Positions 1-8,658 of a stretch of DNA of 64,000 nucleotides are shown in pieces. This stretch comes from CAXXHQ01 sp963665265 (GTDB lineage: Bacteria > Planctomycetota > Planctomycetia > Pirellulales > Thermoguttaceae). The translations under genes were made by a program, and so were the position numbers. Position 1 is the stretch's first letter. Every line of letters starts with the position of its first letter. A model generated the notes under the pieces. The model did no database searches. It had not been told where the DNA came from and was given only the letters and a program-made list of their open reading frames with translations. Location of the stretch: NCBI GenBank assembly GCA_963665265.2, contig OY762224.2, forward strand, positions 1,116,001 through 1,180,000. The letters are read 5' to 3'.

Positions 1-2
1 CG

Positions 3-677
3 GTTCTATATATTGCGGTCGCGGGAGTGATAACGGGAATCGTACCGTACTATTCGCTCGACGTTACTGCGCCGATCGCCGTCGCTTTCCATCAACGCGC
101 GGCGGCGGACGGCAGCGTCATATTAAAGGTCTCCTCGGCGTTGATCGCGGCGGGCGGATTGGCCGGCATGACCAGCGTCTTGCTTGTTTTGTTCCTCAGC
201 CAAGCCCGCGTCTTTATGGCGATGGCGCGCGACGGACTCTTGCCGCAAGTGTTCGGAAGAATTCATCCGAAATGGCGCACGCCGCACGTCGCCACGATCA
301 CGACCGGAGCGGTGATTAGTTGCGCGGCGGCCTTTGGCCCGATTCGCTTTCTCGCGGAGATGGTTAACATTGGCACTCTGATGGCGTTTGTGATGGTCTG
401 CGCGGCGGTGTTGATTTTGCGCGTCCGCACGCCGGAGCTCAAGCGCCCGTTCCGCTGCCCCGCGATATTCATAGTCGCTCCTCTGGGGATTTTGGTCAAC
501 TTGATTCTGATGCTTTTTCAGCCGAATCAAACGTGGGAACGTCTCGTCATATGGCTCGTTATTGGGCTCGTTATTTACTTCTGTTTTAGCCGGAGTCATA
601 GCCGATTGACTCGGCACCTACTGCATGAGATTTCGCAGCCCGGCGTGGATGAGGAGGAAACTCAGGGAGCGACTTGA
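3..677 (+). CDS. APC-family amino acid permease, C-terminal part
   Basis: The reading frame is open from base 3, so the gene begins upstream of the window; the GTG at 27 is internal, because the preceding codons also encode hydrophobic membrane sequence. The visible 225 residues contain about five membrane helices, with the cytoplasmic loop QARVFMAMARDGLLP and HPKWRTPHVATI. That loop is typical of the cationic amino acid transporter branch of the amino acid-polyamine-organocation superfamily. The protein would import amino acids across the inner membrane. The substrate cannot be told from this fragment. The tail ends in a charged cytoplasmic stretch (HEISQPGVDEEE). Confidence 0.85.
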   Translation, partial: VLYIAVAGVITGIVPYYSLDVTAPIAVAFHQRAAADGSVILKVSSALIAAGGLAGMTSVLLVLFLSQARVFMAMARDGLLPQVFGRIHPKWRTPHVATITTGAVISCAAAFGPIRFLAEMVNIGTLMAFVMVCAAVLILRVRTPELKRPFRCPAIFIVAPLGILVNLILMLFQPNQTWERLVIWLVIGLVIYFCFSRSHSRLTRHLLHEISQPGVDEEETQGAT

Positions 678-719
678 TCGTTTTCGGTAAAACGCAGAGC
701 GGCGAGAGCGACTAGTGAA

Positions 720-1190
720 CTAGATTTTGACGTTGGCCAGTTCCGGGTAATCGGAGGGGGGAATCAACTCCTCCAATTCGAAGCCCAACTGATAGAAATT
801 GCCGCCGATGGGCAGGGTATGCTTTGCCGAGGCGAGCAAAAACTGAATTTCGTTTTCCCAGGGAATGCCGATAATGGCGCGTTCAAGCGGACAGGGGCCG
901 CGGGTGATGATCGCCATGCCGCAGGACGAAAACTCCTTCGTAACCGCGTAAAAAAGCTGGTCAAACCGCGGTTTTTTCTTTTCCATCGGAATGACGGCAA
1001 CGGCCAGCGTAAGATTGACCCGACTACTTACGCGCGGACCTTCTTGCATCGCTTGAAGGCAGGAACGGCTGTTGTTCACTAGCTTCAGGACGAAACTTTC
1101 GGCGGCGAACGACTTTTTTCGGGAAAAAAGCGACATGGCGAAGTACATGGAATCTTGGCGACGATCGACTTGAAACAATTTGACGCCCAA
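720..1190 (-). CDS. PilZ-like domain protein
   Basis: A 156-residue protein. The part from about residue 50 resembles a PilZ domain: an RVSSR element (compare RxxxR), then beta-rich sequence, then SSCGMAIIT in the place of the usual (D/N)xSxxG motif, and a C-terminal LGFELEEL strand. PilZ domains bind cyclic di-GMP, but the second motif is degenerate, so nucleotide binding is uncertain. The first start, TTG at 1190, lies seven bases after the stop codon of the small gene upstream, which suggests coupled translation. An ATG at 1148 is an alternative start. It could instead be an unrelated planctomycete hypothetical protein. Confidence 0.5.
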   Translation of the reverse strand: MGVKLFQVDRRQDSMYFAMSLFSRKKSFAAESFVLKLVNNSRSCLQAMQEGPRVSSRVNLTLAVAVIPMEKKKPRFDQLFYAVTKEFSSCGMAIITRGPCPLERAIIGIPWENEIQFLLASAKHTLPIGGNFYQLGFELEELIPPSDYPELANVKI

Positions 1191-1194
1191 GCAA

Positions 1195-1368
1195 TTATAG
1201 GTTATACGTTGAATCGACGCCGGTGCGGTTATTCCGAAAATTCATAGATTCCGAGGCGTCGGCAAAGTTTTTCGATCGTTTTTTGCGCTGGTCCGCAACG
1301 TCCGTAACGCTTATTCCGAACGAAAAAAACATACGACGAAAAATGCCCGTTGACTCCGACTTATCCAT
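1195..1368 (-). CDS. small hypothetical protein upstream of PilZ-like gene
   Basis: An open frame of 57 codons starting at ATG 1368, preceded by an AGAAGGAAGG ribosome-binding site about six to eight bases upstream. It ends immediately before the PilZ-like gene, as if in one transcript. The product is polar and basic in its second half (DQRKKRSKNF), with no signal peptide or membrane helix. I do not recognise it. The good ribosome-binding site and tight junction are the only support. Confidence 0.4.
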   Translation of the reverse strand: MDKSESTGIFRRMFFSFGISVTDVADQRKKRSKNFADASESMNFRNNRTGVDSTYNL

Positions 1369-1458
1369 GATATAACCTTCCTTCTTGTTTTTCGCCAAGC
1401 GAGCGCATCGCTCCGATTTATCCCTGAACAATCCGCCAGCGCCGTACTATCGACAACT

Positions 1459-2478
1459 ATGACATCGCGCGAATTAGTAATACGTTGTTTAAATCACGAA
1501 TCGACCCCTCGCGTTCCGCGCGACTATTGGCTTTCGCCCGAGACGGAGGCCCGTTGCGCCGAAGCGATCGATGAAATGCGAGCCCGTTTTCCGGGTGACT
1601 TGCAACGGGCGGATATCGCGCCGGCGGTCGGCGGACGATCGCAAGGAGTGGCCGGCGTGGACGATGAATATCGCGACCCCTGGGGATGCGTATGGCAATC
1701 GTCGGGAGACGGAACCCCTCCGACGCTGAAGCTTGCGCCGCTGGCCGGCTCGAATAAATTTCCCGACTTCCGGCCGCCGTTTGAGTCGATCGGCGGAAAG
1801 CGATATGAAAATGTAAACAAAGGGTGCGAAGCCGCAAATCGTTTTGTTTTGGCTTGGAGCGAAACAAGTCCATTTGACCGTCTTCGCGCTTTGCGCGGAG
1901 CGGAAAAAGCGATCATGGACCTCGCCCGGGGCGGCAAAGAGATACGGTCCTTGCTTGCCGCTCTTCACGCCTTCAATTGTGAAGAGTTGAAAGCGTTGGC
2001 GGCGACCGACGTCGACGGCGTCGTCATCGGCGATGATTGGGGGACCGACGATTCGCTGCTCGTCTCCTTGGAGATGTGGCGGGATATTTTTAATCCGCTC
2101 TACCGCGACTACTGCCGTATCTTACAAGAAAAAGATAAATTCGTTTTCTTTCGCAGTCGCGGTTTTATCGTTGATATTTTTAACGATTTGATCAAAGACG
2201 GCGTCGACGCGATTCATGGGCAATTCTCGGCGATCGACGGCGAAAAGCTGGCGAAAAAGTTTCGGGGAAAAGTGACTGTTTGGGGCGAAGCGGATCCCGA
2301 GTTGATTCGTCGGGGAAACCCGGCGGAAATCAAAGAGACGGCGCTTTCGATCCGCCGGTCGTGGGACTTCGGCGCAGGCGGCTTTATCGCCCAGTGTCAG
2401 TTAACTCCCGATATGACGCCGCAAGCATTGGCCGCCTATTTTGAGCAATGGCTTGTTCCTTTGGCCATGCATGCCTAG
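1459..2478 (+). CDS. uroporphyrinogen decarboxylase (URO-D) family protein
   Basis: A 339-residue protein with the TIM-barrel layout of the URO-D/methyltransferase superfamily: an N-terminal TSRELVIRCLNHE, the central DVDGVVIGDDWGT segment, and the C-terminal GGFIAQCQLTPDMTPQALAAYFE, which matches the family's final strand and helix. Planctomycetes carry many such paralogues, of the MtaA/CmuA-like type, that are not the heme-pathway HemE. This one probably acts on a methylated or corrinoid-linked substrate, but the substrate cannot be read from the sequence. No corrinoid protein or methyltransferase lies next to it. The ATG lacks an obvious ribosome-binding site. Confidence 0.75.
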   Translation: MTSRELVIRCLNHESTPRVPRDYWLSPETEARCAEAIDEMRARFPGDLQRADIAPAVGGRSQGVAGVDDEYRDPWGCVWQSSGDGTPPTLKLAPLAGSNKFPDFRPPFESIGGKRYENVNKGCEAANRFVLAWSETSPFDRLRALRGAEKAIMDLARGGKEIRSLLAALHAFNCEELKALAATDVDGVVIGDDWGTDDSLLVSLEMWRDIFNPLYRDYCRILQEKDKFVFFRSRGFIVDIFNDLIKDGVDAIHGQFSAIDGEKLAKKFRGKVTVWGEADPELIRRGNPAEIKETALSIRRSWDFGAGGFIAQCQLTPDMTPQALAAYFEQWLVPLAMHA

Positions 2479-2611
2479 GGAGTTCACGGAGCGGAGGTCA
2501 GGGGGGCTGGCGTTGTCGCAGGACGGCGTTTGGGGTACTATAAAGCAGTCAGCGGTCGGCGACCCATAGGCATGGATCGGCGCCGTCCGCGATTACTTTT
2601 AGGAGACCTCC

Positions 2612-3190
2612 GTGAGCGACGAATCCGCCGCGACGCTTCAACCCTCGATTGATTTGAAAGACCCCGCCGTCGCCGCCGTGCTGACGTGGTTCATTCCCGG
2701 TCTGGGCCAATGGTATCAAGGCCGCCGCGCCAAGGCGGCGCTTTTTTTCGTCTGCATAATGGGATTGTTCAGCTACGGCGTTTATCTTGGAGGGAACCGG
2801 GAAGTCGGTTGGGGGCGATCGGTTTACTACGCGTTTAATCGTGAAGATCAGCGCTGGCATTTCTTCGGACAAGCTTTCGTCGGACTGCCGACGATGCCGG
2901 CAGTGATCCAAGCCGTTCGCGTGAGTAATAACCGAGACGTTTGGTGGGGCGGATTCATGGCTCCGCCTCGATTGGAGAATCCGGGGCAATTCGTCGACGC
3001 CTCCGGCTTGCCGACGCTTCGGGATCTGCATCGAAAGCTGGCCCGCTATTTCGAATTGGCGACGACCTTTACGTTTGTCGCCGGGCTCCTAAATATCCTG
3101 GCGATCTACGACGCCTTCGCCGGGCCGTTCGTGCCAATTCCTAAACAGCACGCTCCCCAAAAAAAATCGTCTGCGAAGGCGATCGCCTAG
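2612..3190 (+). CDS. DUF6677-like membrane protein
   Basis: A 192-residue protein starting at GTG, with AGGAG eight bases upstream. The segment VAAVLTWFIPGLGQWYQGRRAKAALFFVCIMGLF is a helical hairpin of the TM2/DUF6677 type found in planctomycetes. A second membrane helix lies near residues 145-165 (FVAGLLNILAIYDAFAGPF), and the tail is lysine-rich (KKSSAKAIA). The middle section is soluble and contains aromatic residues. The function is unknown. The neighbouring small membrane gene, 40 bases downstream, is probably co-transcribed. Confidence 0.7.
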   Translation: MSDESAATLQPSIDLKDPAVAAVLTWFIPGLGQWYQGRRAKAALFFVCIMGLFSYGVYLGGNREVGWGRSVYYAFNREDQRWHFFGQAFVGLPTMPAVIQAVRVSNNRDVWWGGFMAPPRLENPGQFVDASGLPTLRDLHRKLARYFELATTFTFVAGLLNILAIYDAFAGPFVPIPKQHAPQKKSSAKAIA

Positions 3191-3230
3191 GCGACGCCAT
3201 GACTTATCGTCGTAGGGAATAGAAGCAATT

Positions 3231-3461
3231 ATGGCCCAATTCGCACTTATACCGATATTCGCGTTTTCCTTCGCACGGCTTTGGCAAGCGGACATTTGGC
3301 ACGCATTGCCCTTGATCGTCGCGGTCAGCCTCGTTTACTCGGCCACTCGCCATGAGTCCTCACGTGACATTTTCATTCATGCCGTTCGATCAGGCGTTTG
3401 GATGACCGGTTTTTTGCTGGCAGTCCTTGTCGTCATTTCCATGTTCTCGATGCATCTCTAA
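3231..3461 (+). CDS. small two-helix membrane protein
   Basis: A 76-residue protein with an N-terminal hydrophobic stretch, a helix around residues 20-35 (ALPLIVAVSLVYSA) and a C-terminal helix (WMTGFLLAVLVVISMFSM). It follows the DUF6677-like gene on the same strand by 40 bases, with a weak GGGA ribosome-binding site. No catalytic motif is visible. It is probably a conserved planctomycete inner-membrane protein of unknown function that works with the preceding gene. Confidence 0.6.
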   Translation: MAQFALIPIFAFSFARLWQADIWHALPLIVAVSLVYSATRHESSRDIFIHAVRSGVWMTGFLLAVLVVISMFSMHL

Positions 3462-3564
3462 TCGCGCGTCGTCGACGGCGGCTCGATGCGCCGCGTGTTA
3501 ACTACGGATTGCGATCGCCTGTCTTTTCGTTTTTCGCCTAATTTATACCACGGGAAACACGCCC

Positions 3565-5550
3565 ATGCGAAAGTTACTCTTGAATTGTTGCCTTTGCGTT
3601 TCTCTTTCGGTCGTTTTTTCTTCGTTGCCGGCGGAATGCCGCGCGGCTCAAAACGTCGATCTCCGCGGCGCGGCGAAACCGGCGGACGCCGTTTGGCTCG
3701 ATGATCTCGATCTCAAGCCGATCGAGCAAAATTGGCGGGGCGCCAAGGCGAATACTTCGATCGATTCAAATGATCTCAAACTCGGCGGCGAAATCTATCG
3801 GCACGGAGTCGGTGCCCATGCATCGAGTTACTGGCTCATTCGTCTTGGCGGCGATGCGACGGGGTTTCTCGCCGCGGTCGGCGTCGATGACGAAACGAAA
3901 GGAAAAGGCAGCGTTACGTTTGAAATATGGACCGACGGAAAGAAGGTTTTCGAATCGGGAAGGCTAAAAGGGGGCGACAAGCCGAAAAACGTCGCCGTCG
4001 AATTGACCGGCGCCAAGGAGATGGAGCTGATCGTCACGGACGCGGGGGACGGCATTTCAAACGACCATGCCGATTGGGCGGGAGGTTTGATTTTACTCAA
4101 GCCCGGCGCCGCGAAGCCGGTTTCCGTCTTGCCGCCGCAAGCGCCGCCGCCAATTCTCGCCGAGGGAGATTCTACGCGGTTGGGCATTCACGGGCCGAGA
4201 ATAACCGGCGGCTCTCCCGGCCGGCCGTTTCTGTTTTTGGTTCCCGCGACCGGCGAAAAACCGCTGGCGTTTTCGGCGAAAAATTTGCCCGAGGGAGTGA
4301 AAATCGATCCGACGACCGGCGTCATCTCCGGCTCGCTGACCTCGGCCGGAACGACGAAAGCGGAAATCACGGTTAAAAATTCGCAAGGAACGTCGACTCG
4401 TTCGTTAATGATCGTGGGGCGGCAAAACGCCTTGGCGTTGACGCCGCCGATGGGCTGGAATTCGTGGAACTGCTGGGCTGGCGCCGTTGACGACGCGAAA
4501 GTGCGAGCGGCTGCCGACGTGATGGTCTCCAGCGGTTTAGCTTCGTACGGATACCAATACGTCAATATCGACGATTGTTGGCAAGGCAAACGCGATGCGC
4601 AAGGCGCGATCGTCCCCAATAAAAAATTTCCCGACATGAAAGCCCTCGGCGACTACATCCATTCCAAAGGTTTGAAGTTCGGCATCTATTCGTCGCCCGG
4701 TCCGAAGACTTGCGCGGGTTTTGAGGGAAGCTATCGGCATGAAGTCGATGACGCGAAGATCTACGCCGCATGGGGCGTTGATTATTTGAAGTACGATTGG
4801 TGTTCCTATACCGAGATCGAGCCGAAGCCCGATCATGAAGCCCTCGTCAAACCGTATGAAATTATGCGGAAGGCGTTGCGGGAAACCGACCGCGATATCC
4901 TTTACAGCCTTTGCCAATACGGCTGGGGGAACGTCTGGGAATGGGGCGCCGACGTGGACGGCAATTGCTGGCGAACCACCGGCGACATCACCGACACGTG
5001 GGACAGCATGAGTAAGATCGGCTTCGGTCAAGCGGGGCACGAGAAATACGCCGGACCGGGGCGTTGGAATGATCCAGATATGCTCGTCGTCGGAAAAGTC
5101 GGCTGGGGGCCTTCGCTCCACGCCACTAACCTAAAACCGCACGAGCAAGTCACGCATATCACGTTGTGGAGTCTGTTGGCGGCGCCGATGTTGATCGGCT
5201 GCGATATGACCGCTTTCGATAAGTTCACCCTTTCGTTGTTGACGAATGACGAAGTGATCGATGTGAATCAAGATCCGTTGGGCAAACAAGCCTCACGAAT
5301 CGTGAAACAAGGCGACGTTGAAATCTGGGCGCGCCCGTTGTTCGACGGCACGACCGCCGTCGGCCTCTTCAATCTCAGTCGCCGGGCGACGAAAATCTCG
5401 TTGAAATGGAGCGATCTGAAGCTCGACGGAAAGCAGCCGATTCGCGATTTGTGGCAAAAGAAGGATCTGGGCGAATTTGCCGACGGCTTTGAAACGTCGG
5501 TCCAACCGCACGGAGCCGCGTTCCTTAAAGTCGGACGACCAAAGGAGTAA
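3565..5550 (+). CDS. secreted GH27 alpha-galactosidase with NPCBM and Ig-like domains
   Basis: A 661-residue exported glycosidase. A signal peptide (about residues 1-28) is followed by an NPCBM carbohydrate-binding domain (about 35-180, with YRHGVGAHASS), a putative Ig-like He_PIG domain (about 210-285, with LPEGVKIDPTTGVISG), and a GH27 catalytic barrel beginning TPPMGWNSWN. Asp411 in YLKYDW is the expected nucleophile. The Asp residues of RWNDPDM, near 503-505, include the expected acid/base. NQDPLGKQ marks the end of the barrel, before a beta-sandwich. It should remove terminal alpha-galactosyl residues from polysaccharides or glycoconjugates outside the cytoplasm. All the residues expected for activity are present. 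Confidence 0.92.
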   Translation: MRKLLLNCCLCVSLSVVFSSLPAECRAAQNVDLRGAAKPADAVWLDDLDLKPIEQNWRGAKANTSIDSNDLKLGGEIYRHGVGAHASSYWLIRLGGDATGFLAAVGVDDETKGKGSVTFEIWTDGKKVFESGRLKGGDKPKNVAVELTGAKEMELIVTDAGDGISNDHADWAGGLILLKPGAAKPVSVLPPQAPPPILAEGDSTRLGIHGPRITGGSPGRPFLFLVPATGEKPLAFSAKNLPEGVKIDPTTGVISGSLTSAGTTKAEITVKNSQGTSTRSLMIVGRQNALALTPPMGWNSWNCWAGAVDDAKVRAAADVMVSSGLASYGYQYVNIDDCWQGKRDAQGAIVPNKKFPDMKALGDYIHSKGLKFGIYSSPGPKTCAGFEGSYRHEVDDAKIYAAWGVDYLKYDWCSYTEIEPKPDHEALVKPYEIMRKALRETDRDILYSLCQYGWGNVWEWGADVDGNCWRTTGDITDTWDSMSKIGFGQAGHEKYAGPGRWNDPDMLVVGKVGWGPSLHATNLKPHEQVTHITLWSLLAAPMLIGCDMTAFDKFTLSLLTNDEVIDVNQDPLGKQASRIVKQGDVEIWARPLFDGTTAVGLFNLSRRATKISLKWSDLKLDGKQPIRDLWQKKDLGEFADGFETSVQPHGAAFLKVGRPKE

Positions 5551-5648
5551 CGTCGAACTAGAATTTGGTGAGAAAAACGGTATCATTGAAGTGGCGGGCA
5601 GGGAACTCCGGAAAACCGGTTTTTGACAAAAATTGCTCTGGAATAGAC

Positions 5649-6899
5649 ATGCGTAGATTCATCCTGATGTGCGTTTCCGCGTCGGTCATCGGCGGGCTGA
5701 CCGCCTTCATCTGGTTCGGCGTCATAAGTCGCCAAGCGACCAGCAATGCACAAGAGCCCGCTCCGATGCCGGCCCCTCGCATGCAAGCCTCTCAACCGGG
5801 AATTCCGACCGCCAACGTTCCGGCGGCGCCCTATGTCGCGCCGCCGGTTAATGCCCCGGCGGACGGCGGCGGTCCCGACGACGAAGTGAATCCCAACGTT
5901 TGGCAAGAGTTAACCTCGGAAGAACGGGTCAACGTCTCGGTTTACCGCGCGGTTAACCGCAGCGTCGTCAATATCAATACGAAGGGCGTGCAGACCGATC
6001 GATTTATGCTTTTTGAAACGCCGACTGAAGGCGAAGGAAGCGGTTCGGTAATCGATAAGCAAGGACATATTCTGACGAACTTCCATGTGGTCGACGGAGC
6101 CCGAGAAGTGCAGGTCACGCTTTTCGATGGGAAGGCGTATGACGCGAAGCTCGTCGGCGTCGATCCGGAGACCGACATGGCTGTGTTGTTGATCGATGCG
6201 CCGACCGACTCGCTCTTTCCGGTCACGTTTGGCAGTTCGTCGAATCTACTCGTCGGCCAGCGCGTTTTCGCCATCGGCAACCCGTTCGGTTTGGAACGAA
6301 CGCTAACGACCGGCATTATTTCAAGTTTGAATCGAACGTTGCCCGCTCGAAAGGCGCAGCGAACCATCAAGTCGATTATTCAGATCGACGCGGCGATAAA
6401 TCCTGGCAACTCGGGCGGCCCGCTTCTCGACAGTCATGGCCGAATGATCGGCATGAACACCGCCATCGCCAGCAAAACCGGCGAAAGCGCCGGGGTCGGC
6501 TTTGCAATTCCGGTAAACACGATCATTCGCGTCGCTTCCCAGCTCATTCAAAACGGTCGAGTTCGTCGACCGGAGTCGGGCATCGAACAGGTATTGAACA
6601 CCAATCGAGGCGTGCTGATCTTATCGTTGACGACCGGCGGGCCGGCGGAAAAAGCCGGATTGCGTGGCCCGAAGATTCAGGTGCAGCAGAAGCGACAAGG
6701 CCCGATCGTGTTTGAGACGCGTTCGATCGATCGCGCGGCGGCCGATTTGATCGTGGCCGCCGACGGCAAACCGGTTCGCACGGCCGACGATTTGCTTAGC
6801 GCCATCGATAACAAGCGCCCCGGCGAAGAGATCATGTTAACCGTCGTCCGCCAAGGCCAGCAAACGCAAGTGGCGCTCCGGCTCGGCGGGGATAAATAA
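5649..6899 (+). CDS. HtrA/DegP-like S1C serine protease with PDZ domain
   Basis: A 416-residue envelope protease. I place the start at ATG 5649, where MRRFILMCVSASVIGGLTAF gives a membrane anchor or signal; the frame is open further upstream, but that part is not needed. The catalytic triad is visible: His in LTNFHVVDGA, Asp in DPETDMAVLLID and Ser in NPGNSGGPLL. One PDZ domain occupies the C-terminal third (GVLILSLTTGGPAEKAGL to the LTVVRQGQQ strand). It should degrade misfolded envelope proteins. A Pro/Ala-rich linker lies between the anchor and the protease domain. Confidence 0.9.
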   Translation: MRRFILMCVSASVIGGLTAFIWFGVISRQATSNAQEPAPMPAPRMQASQPGIPTANVPAAPYVAPPVNAPADGGGPDDEVNPNVWQELTSEERVNVSVYRAVNRSVVNINTKGVQTDRFMLFETPTEGEGSGSVIDKQGHILTNFHVVDGAREVQVTLFDGKAYDAKLVGVDPETDMAVLLIDAPTDSLFPVTFGSSSNLLVGQRVFAIGNPFGLERTLTTGIISSLNRTLPARKAQRTIKSIIQIDAAINPGNSGGPLLDSHGRMIGMNTAIASKTGESAGVGFAIPVNTIIRVASQLIQNGRVRRPESGIEQVLNTNRGVLILSLTTGGPAEKAGLRGPKIQVQQKRQGPIVFETRSIDRAAADLIVAADGKPVRTADDLLSAIDNKRPGEEIMLTVVRQGQQTQVALRLGGDK

Positions 6900-6934
6900 T
6901 TGCTTGTCGCCGATTTTGAAAAAGACGCCGACCG

Positions 6935-8341
6935 TTAGATTTCCAAATCGTCGGGCGGTCCGATTTCGCTAATCATTCGGCGGAACTTGCTCGTTACTTG
7001 GTCGGGCTTAAGCTCCGGCACGATTTCGACTTGAACTTCGACGTGGCTCGGCATTCCCGACTCGGCAAGTTTTTCCCGCATCGCGGGGGCCAAATCCTCG
7101 GCCGTCAATCTGGCGTTCGGCATCATTTCGGCGCGAATGCGAATGACGTTTCGATCGGTTTGAATCGCCTGCCATTCGCGGACGTCGTTGAGGGCGTCGA
7201 CGCCGCTAGTAAGAATGGCGGCAGAAATAAGCACGTTTCGCTTGCCGTCATTCGTCCAAAACACTTCAGCGATTCGTCCTTCAATATGGCCGATGCGGGG
7301 GAGGCGGCTTCCGCAATTACATTGCTCCGTGGCCATCGCCAGTTGATCGCCGACTTCATAACGAATAAACGGCTGAACGGTATTTGCCAAATGCGTGACG
7401 AGAATCTTTTTGCCCATCTGACCGGGCGGAACCGGCTGGTAGTTCTCGTCAACCACTTCAAAGACCGCCCAATCGGCGTTTACATGCGAACCGCCGTGGG
7501 TCGGACAACCGTTCGTCAGCAATAGGCATTCGCCTGTGGCGTAGTGGTCGGGCAAAGGAATGCCGAACGCCTCCTGAACGCGGCGTCGAGCTCGGGCGGT
7601 CAATTGTTCGCTAATGTTGGCTATCTGCCGAAGGCTCTTTAACTGCAAACGCGAAGATTGAAGCGATAACGCTTCAAGGATGCTTGCGTAAGAAACGATT
7701 ACGTTCGGCTGGAATTCGTTGAGCTGGTTGATTAAATCGGGCTGCTCGGAGGCGAGTCGCTTGATTTTAACGAACCCTCCGACGATCTCGGGCATAAACT
7801 CAATGGCCGATCCGGAGGGATAAAAGCCGCGCCGCATCGTGACGATGGCGACCCTCACCGGATTAATAATTCGCTTAAGGCCTTCGATCATATCCGGCTT
7901 GCCCGACGGATTTCCTCGCGAGCACATCGCCGCAAAAAAGATGTCGAGCGATTTGCGGTCTTGAAGAATAAGAAGCGGTTGGCCTTGGCTTCCTGAGGTA
8001 TGGCTAACGGCGTATTTGTCCAAATACCATCGCCCGAGGTTGTTCGGATCGGCGATGAATCGTTCAACGTCGGCCTGCTTGATTTGCGGATCGGTGACGA
8101 CATTTTCGAAATTCGCCACGATTTCGGCTTTGTTGGTCGTCGGCAGATCGCGTAAATCGAATCGCTTCAGATCGATTCCGCGATACTTTTCGCGATAAAA
8201 AGGCGAATTGGCGACGGCGTAACGGACCAATTTTTGAAGCCGTTTTTTTTGCAAACGTTCCACTCGCGCAGGACGCCAGCCGGGCACGTGAACGATGCTA
8301 GTAATAAGAGCCGCAAAACGGAGGCTTCGAAGAATGGACAT
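6935..8341 (-). CDS. phenylacetate-CoA ligase (PaaK/CapK)-like adenylating enzyme
   Basis: A 468-residue member of the ANL adenylate-forming superfamily, starting at ATG 8341 behind an AAGGA site. The P-loop-like SHTSGSQGQPLLI (about residues 113-125), HYATGECLLL and the zinc-like CNCGSRLPRIGHIEGR segment match PaaK and the CapK/coenzyme F390 synthetase-like branch. The C-terminal lid domain is short. The enzyme would activate a carboxylate with ATP, forming an acyl-AMP and possibly an acyl-CoA. No phenylacetate catabolic genes are nearby, so the true substrate is unknown. It stands alone between convergent htrA and the arsenic island. Confidence 0.78.
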   Translation of the reverse strand: MSILRSLRFAALITSIVHVPGWRPARVERLQKKRLQKLVRYAVANSPFYREKYRGIDLKRFDLRDLPTTNKAEIVANFENVVTDPQIKQADVERFIADPNNLGRWYLDKYAVSHTSGSQGQPLLILQDRKSLDIFFAAMCSRGNPSGKPDMIEGLKRIINPVRVAIVTMRRGFYPSGSAIEFMPEIVGGFVKIKRLASEQPDLINQLNEFQPNVIVSYASILEALSLQSSRLQLKSLRQIANISEQLTARARRRVQEAFGIPLPDHYATGECLLLTNGCPTHGGSHVNADWAVFEVVDENYQPVPPGQMGKKILVTHLANTVQPFIRYEVGDQLAMATEQCNCGSRLPRIGHIEGRIAEVFWTNDGKRNVLISAAILTSGVDALNDVREWQAIQTDRNVIRIRAEMMPNARLTAEDLAPAMREKLAESGMPSHVEVQVEIVPELKPDQVTSKFRRMISEIGPPDDLEI

Positions 8342-8658
8342 TGATCCTTTCCTAACGAACTGATTGGCGAAGAAAATCTCGCCTAACCAACCGATGCCGA
8401 CGAGGTCGAATAAAATTCCGACGGATTATAGTTTACACCTCGGGTCGTAGGTTTCCCACCCCGGCGGAAAAATATGAAAGGCGATTTACGCGACTATTCC
8501 GAAGAAATTGTATCATTTCTCTTCCACAAGGGGGAAAAGCGCCTCCGGCGGGAAGCGTTTGCCTGCCGACGCTTGATTGCGTTCCGCGCGGTTGGCGACG
8601 ATTTTGTGATAATTCCTCCGTAAGAATCGTTGGCTGCATCGACGTTAATAGCCTTCGG
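8342..8658. other. intergenic region without a recognised gene
   Basis: About 320 bases between the PaaK-like gene and the last gene of arsenic operon 1. The only open frame (68 codons, minus strand, 8433-8639) has no family signature and no convincing ribosome-binding site. I see no strong terminator hairpin for the arsenic operon. The promoter of the PaaK-like gene should lie here, but I cannot point to it. Confidence 0.6.
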
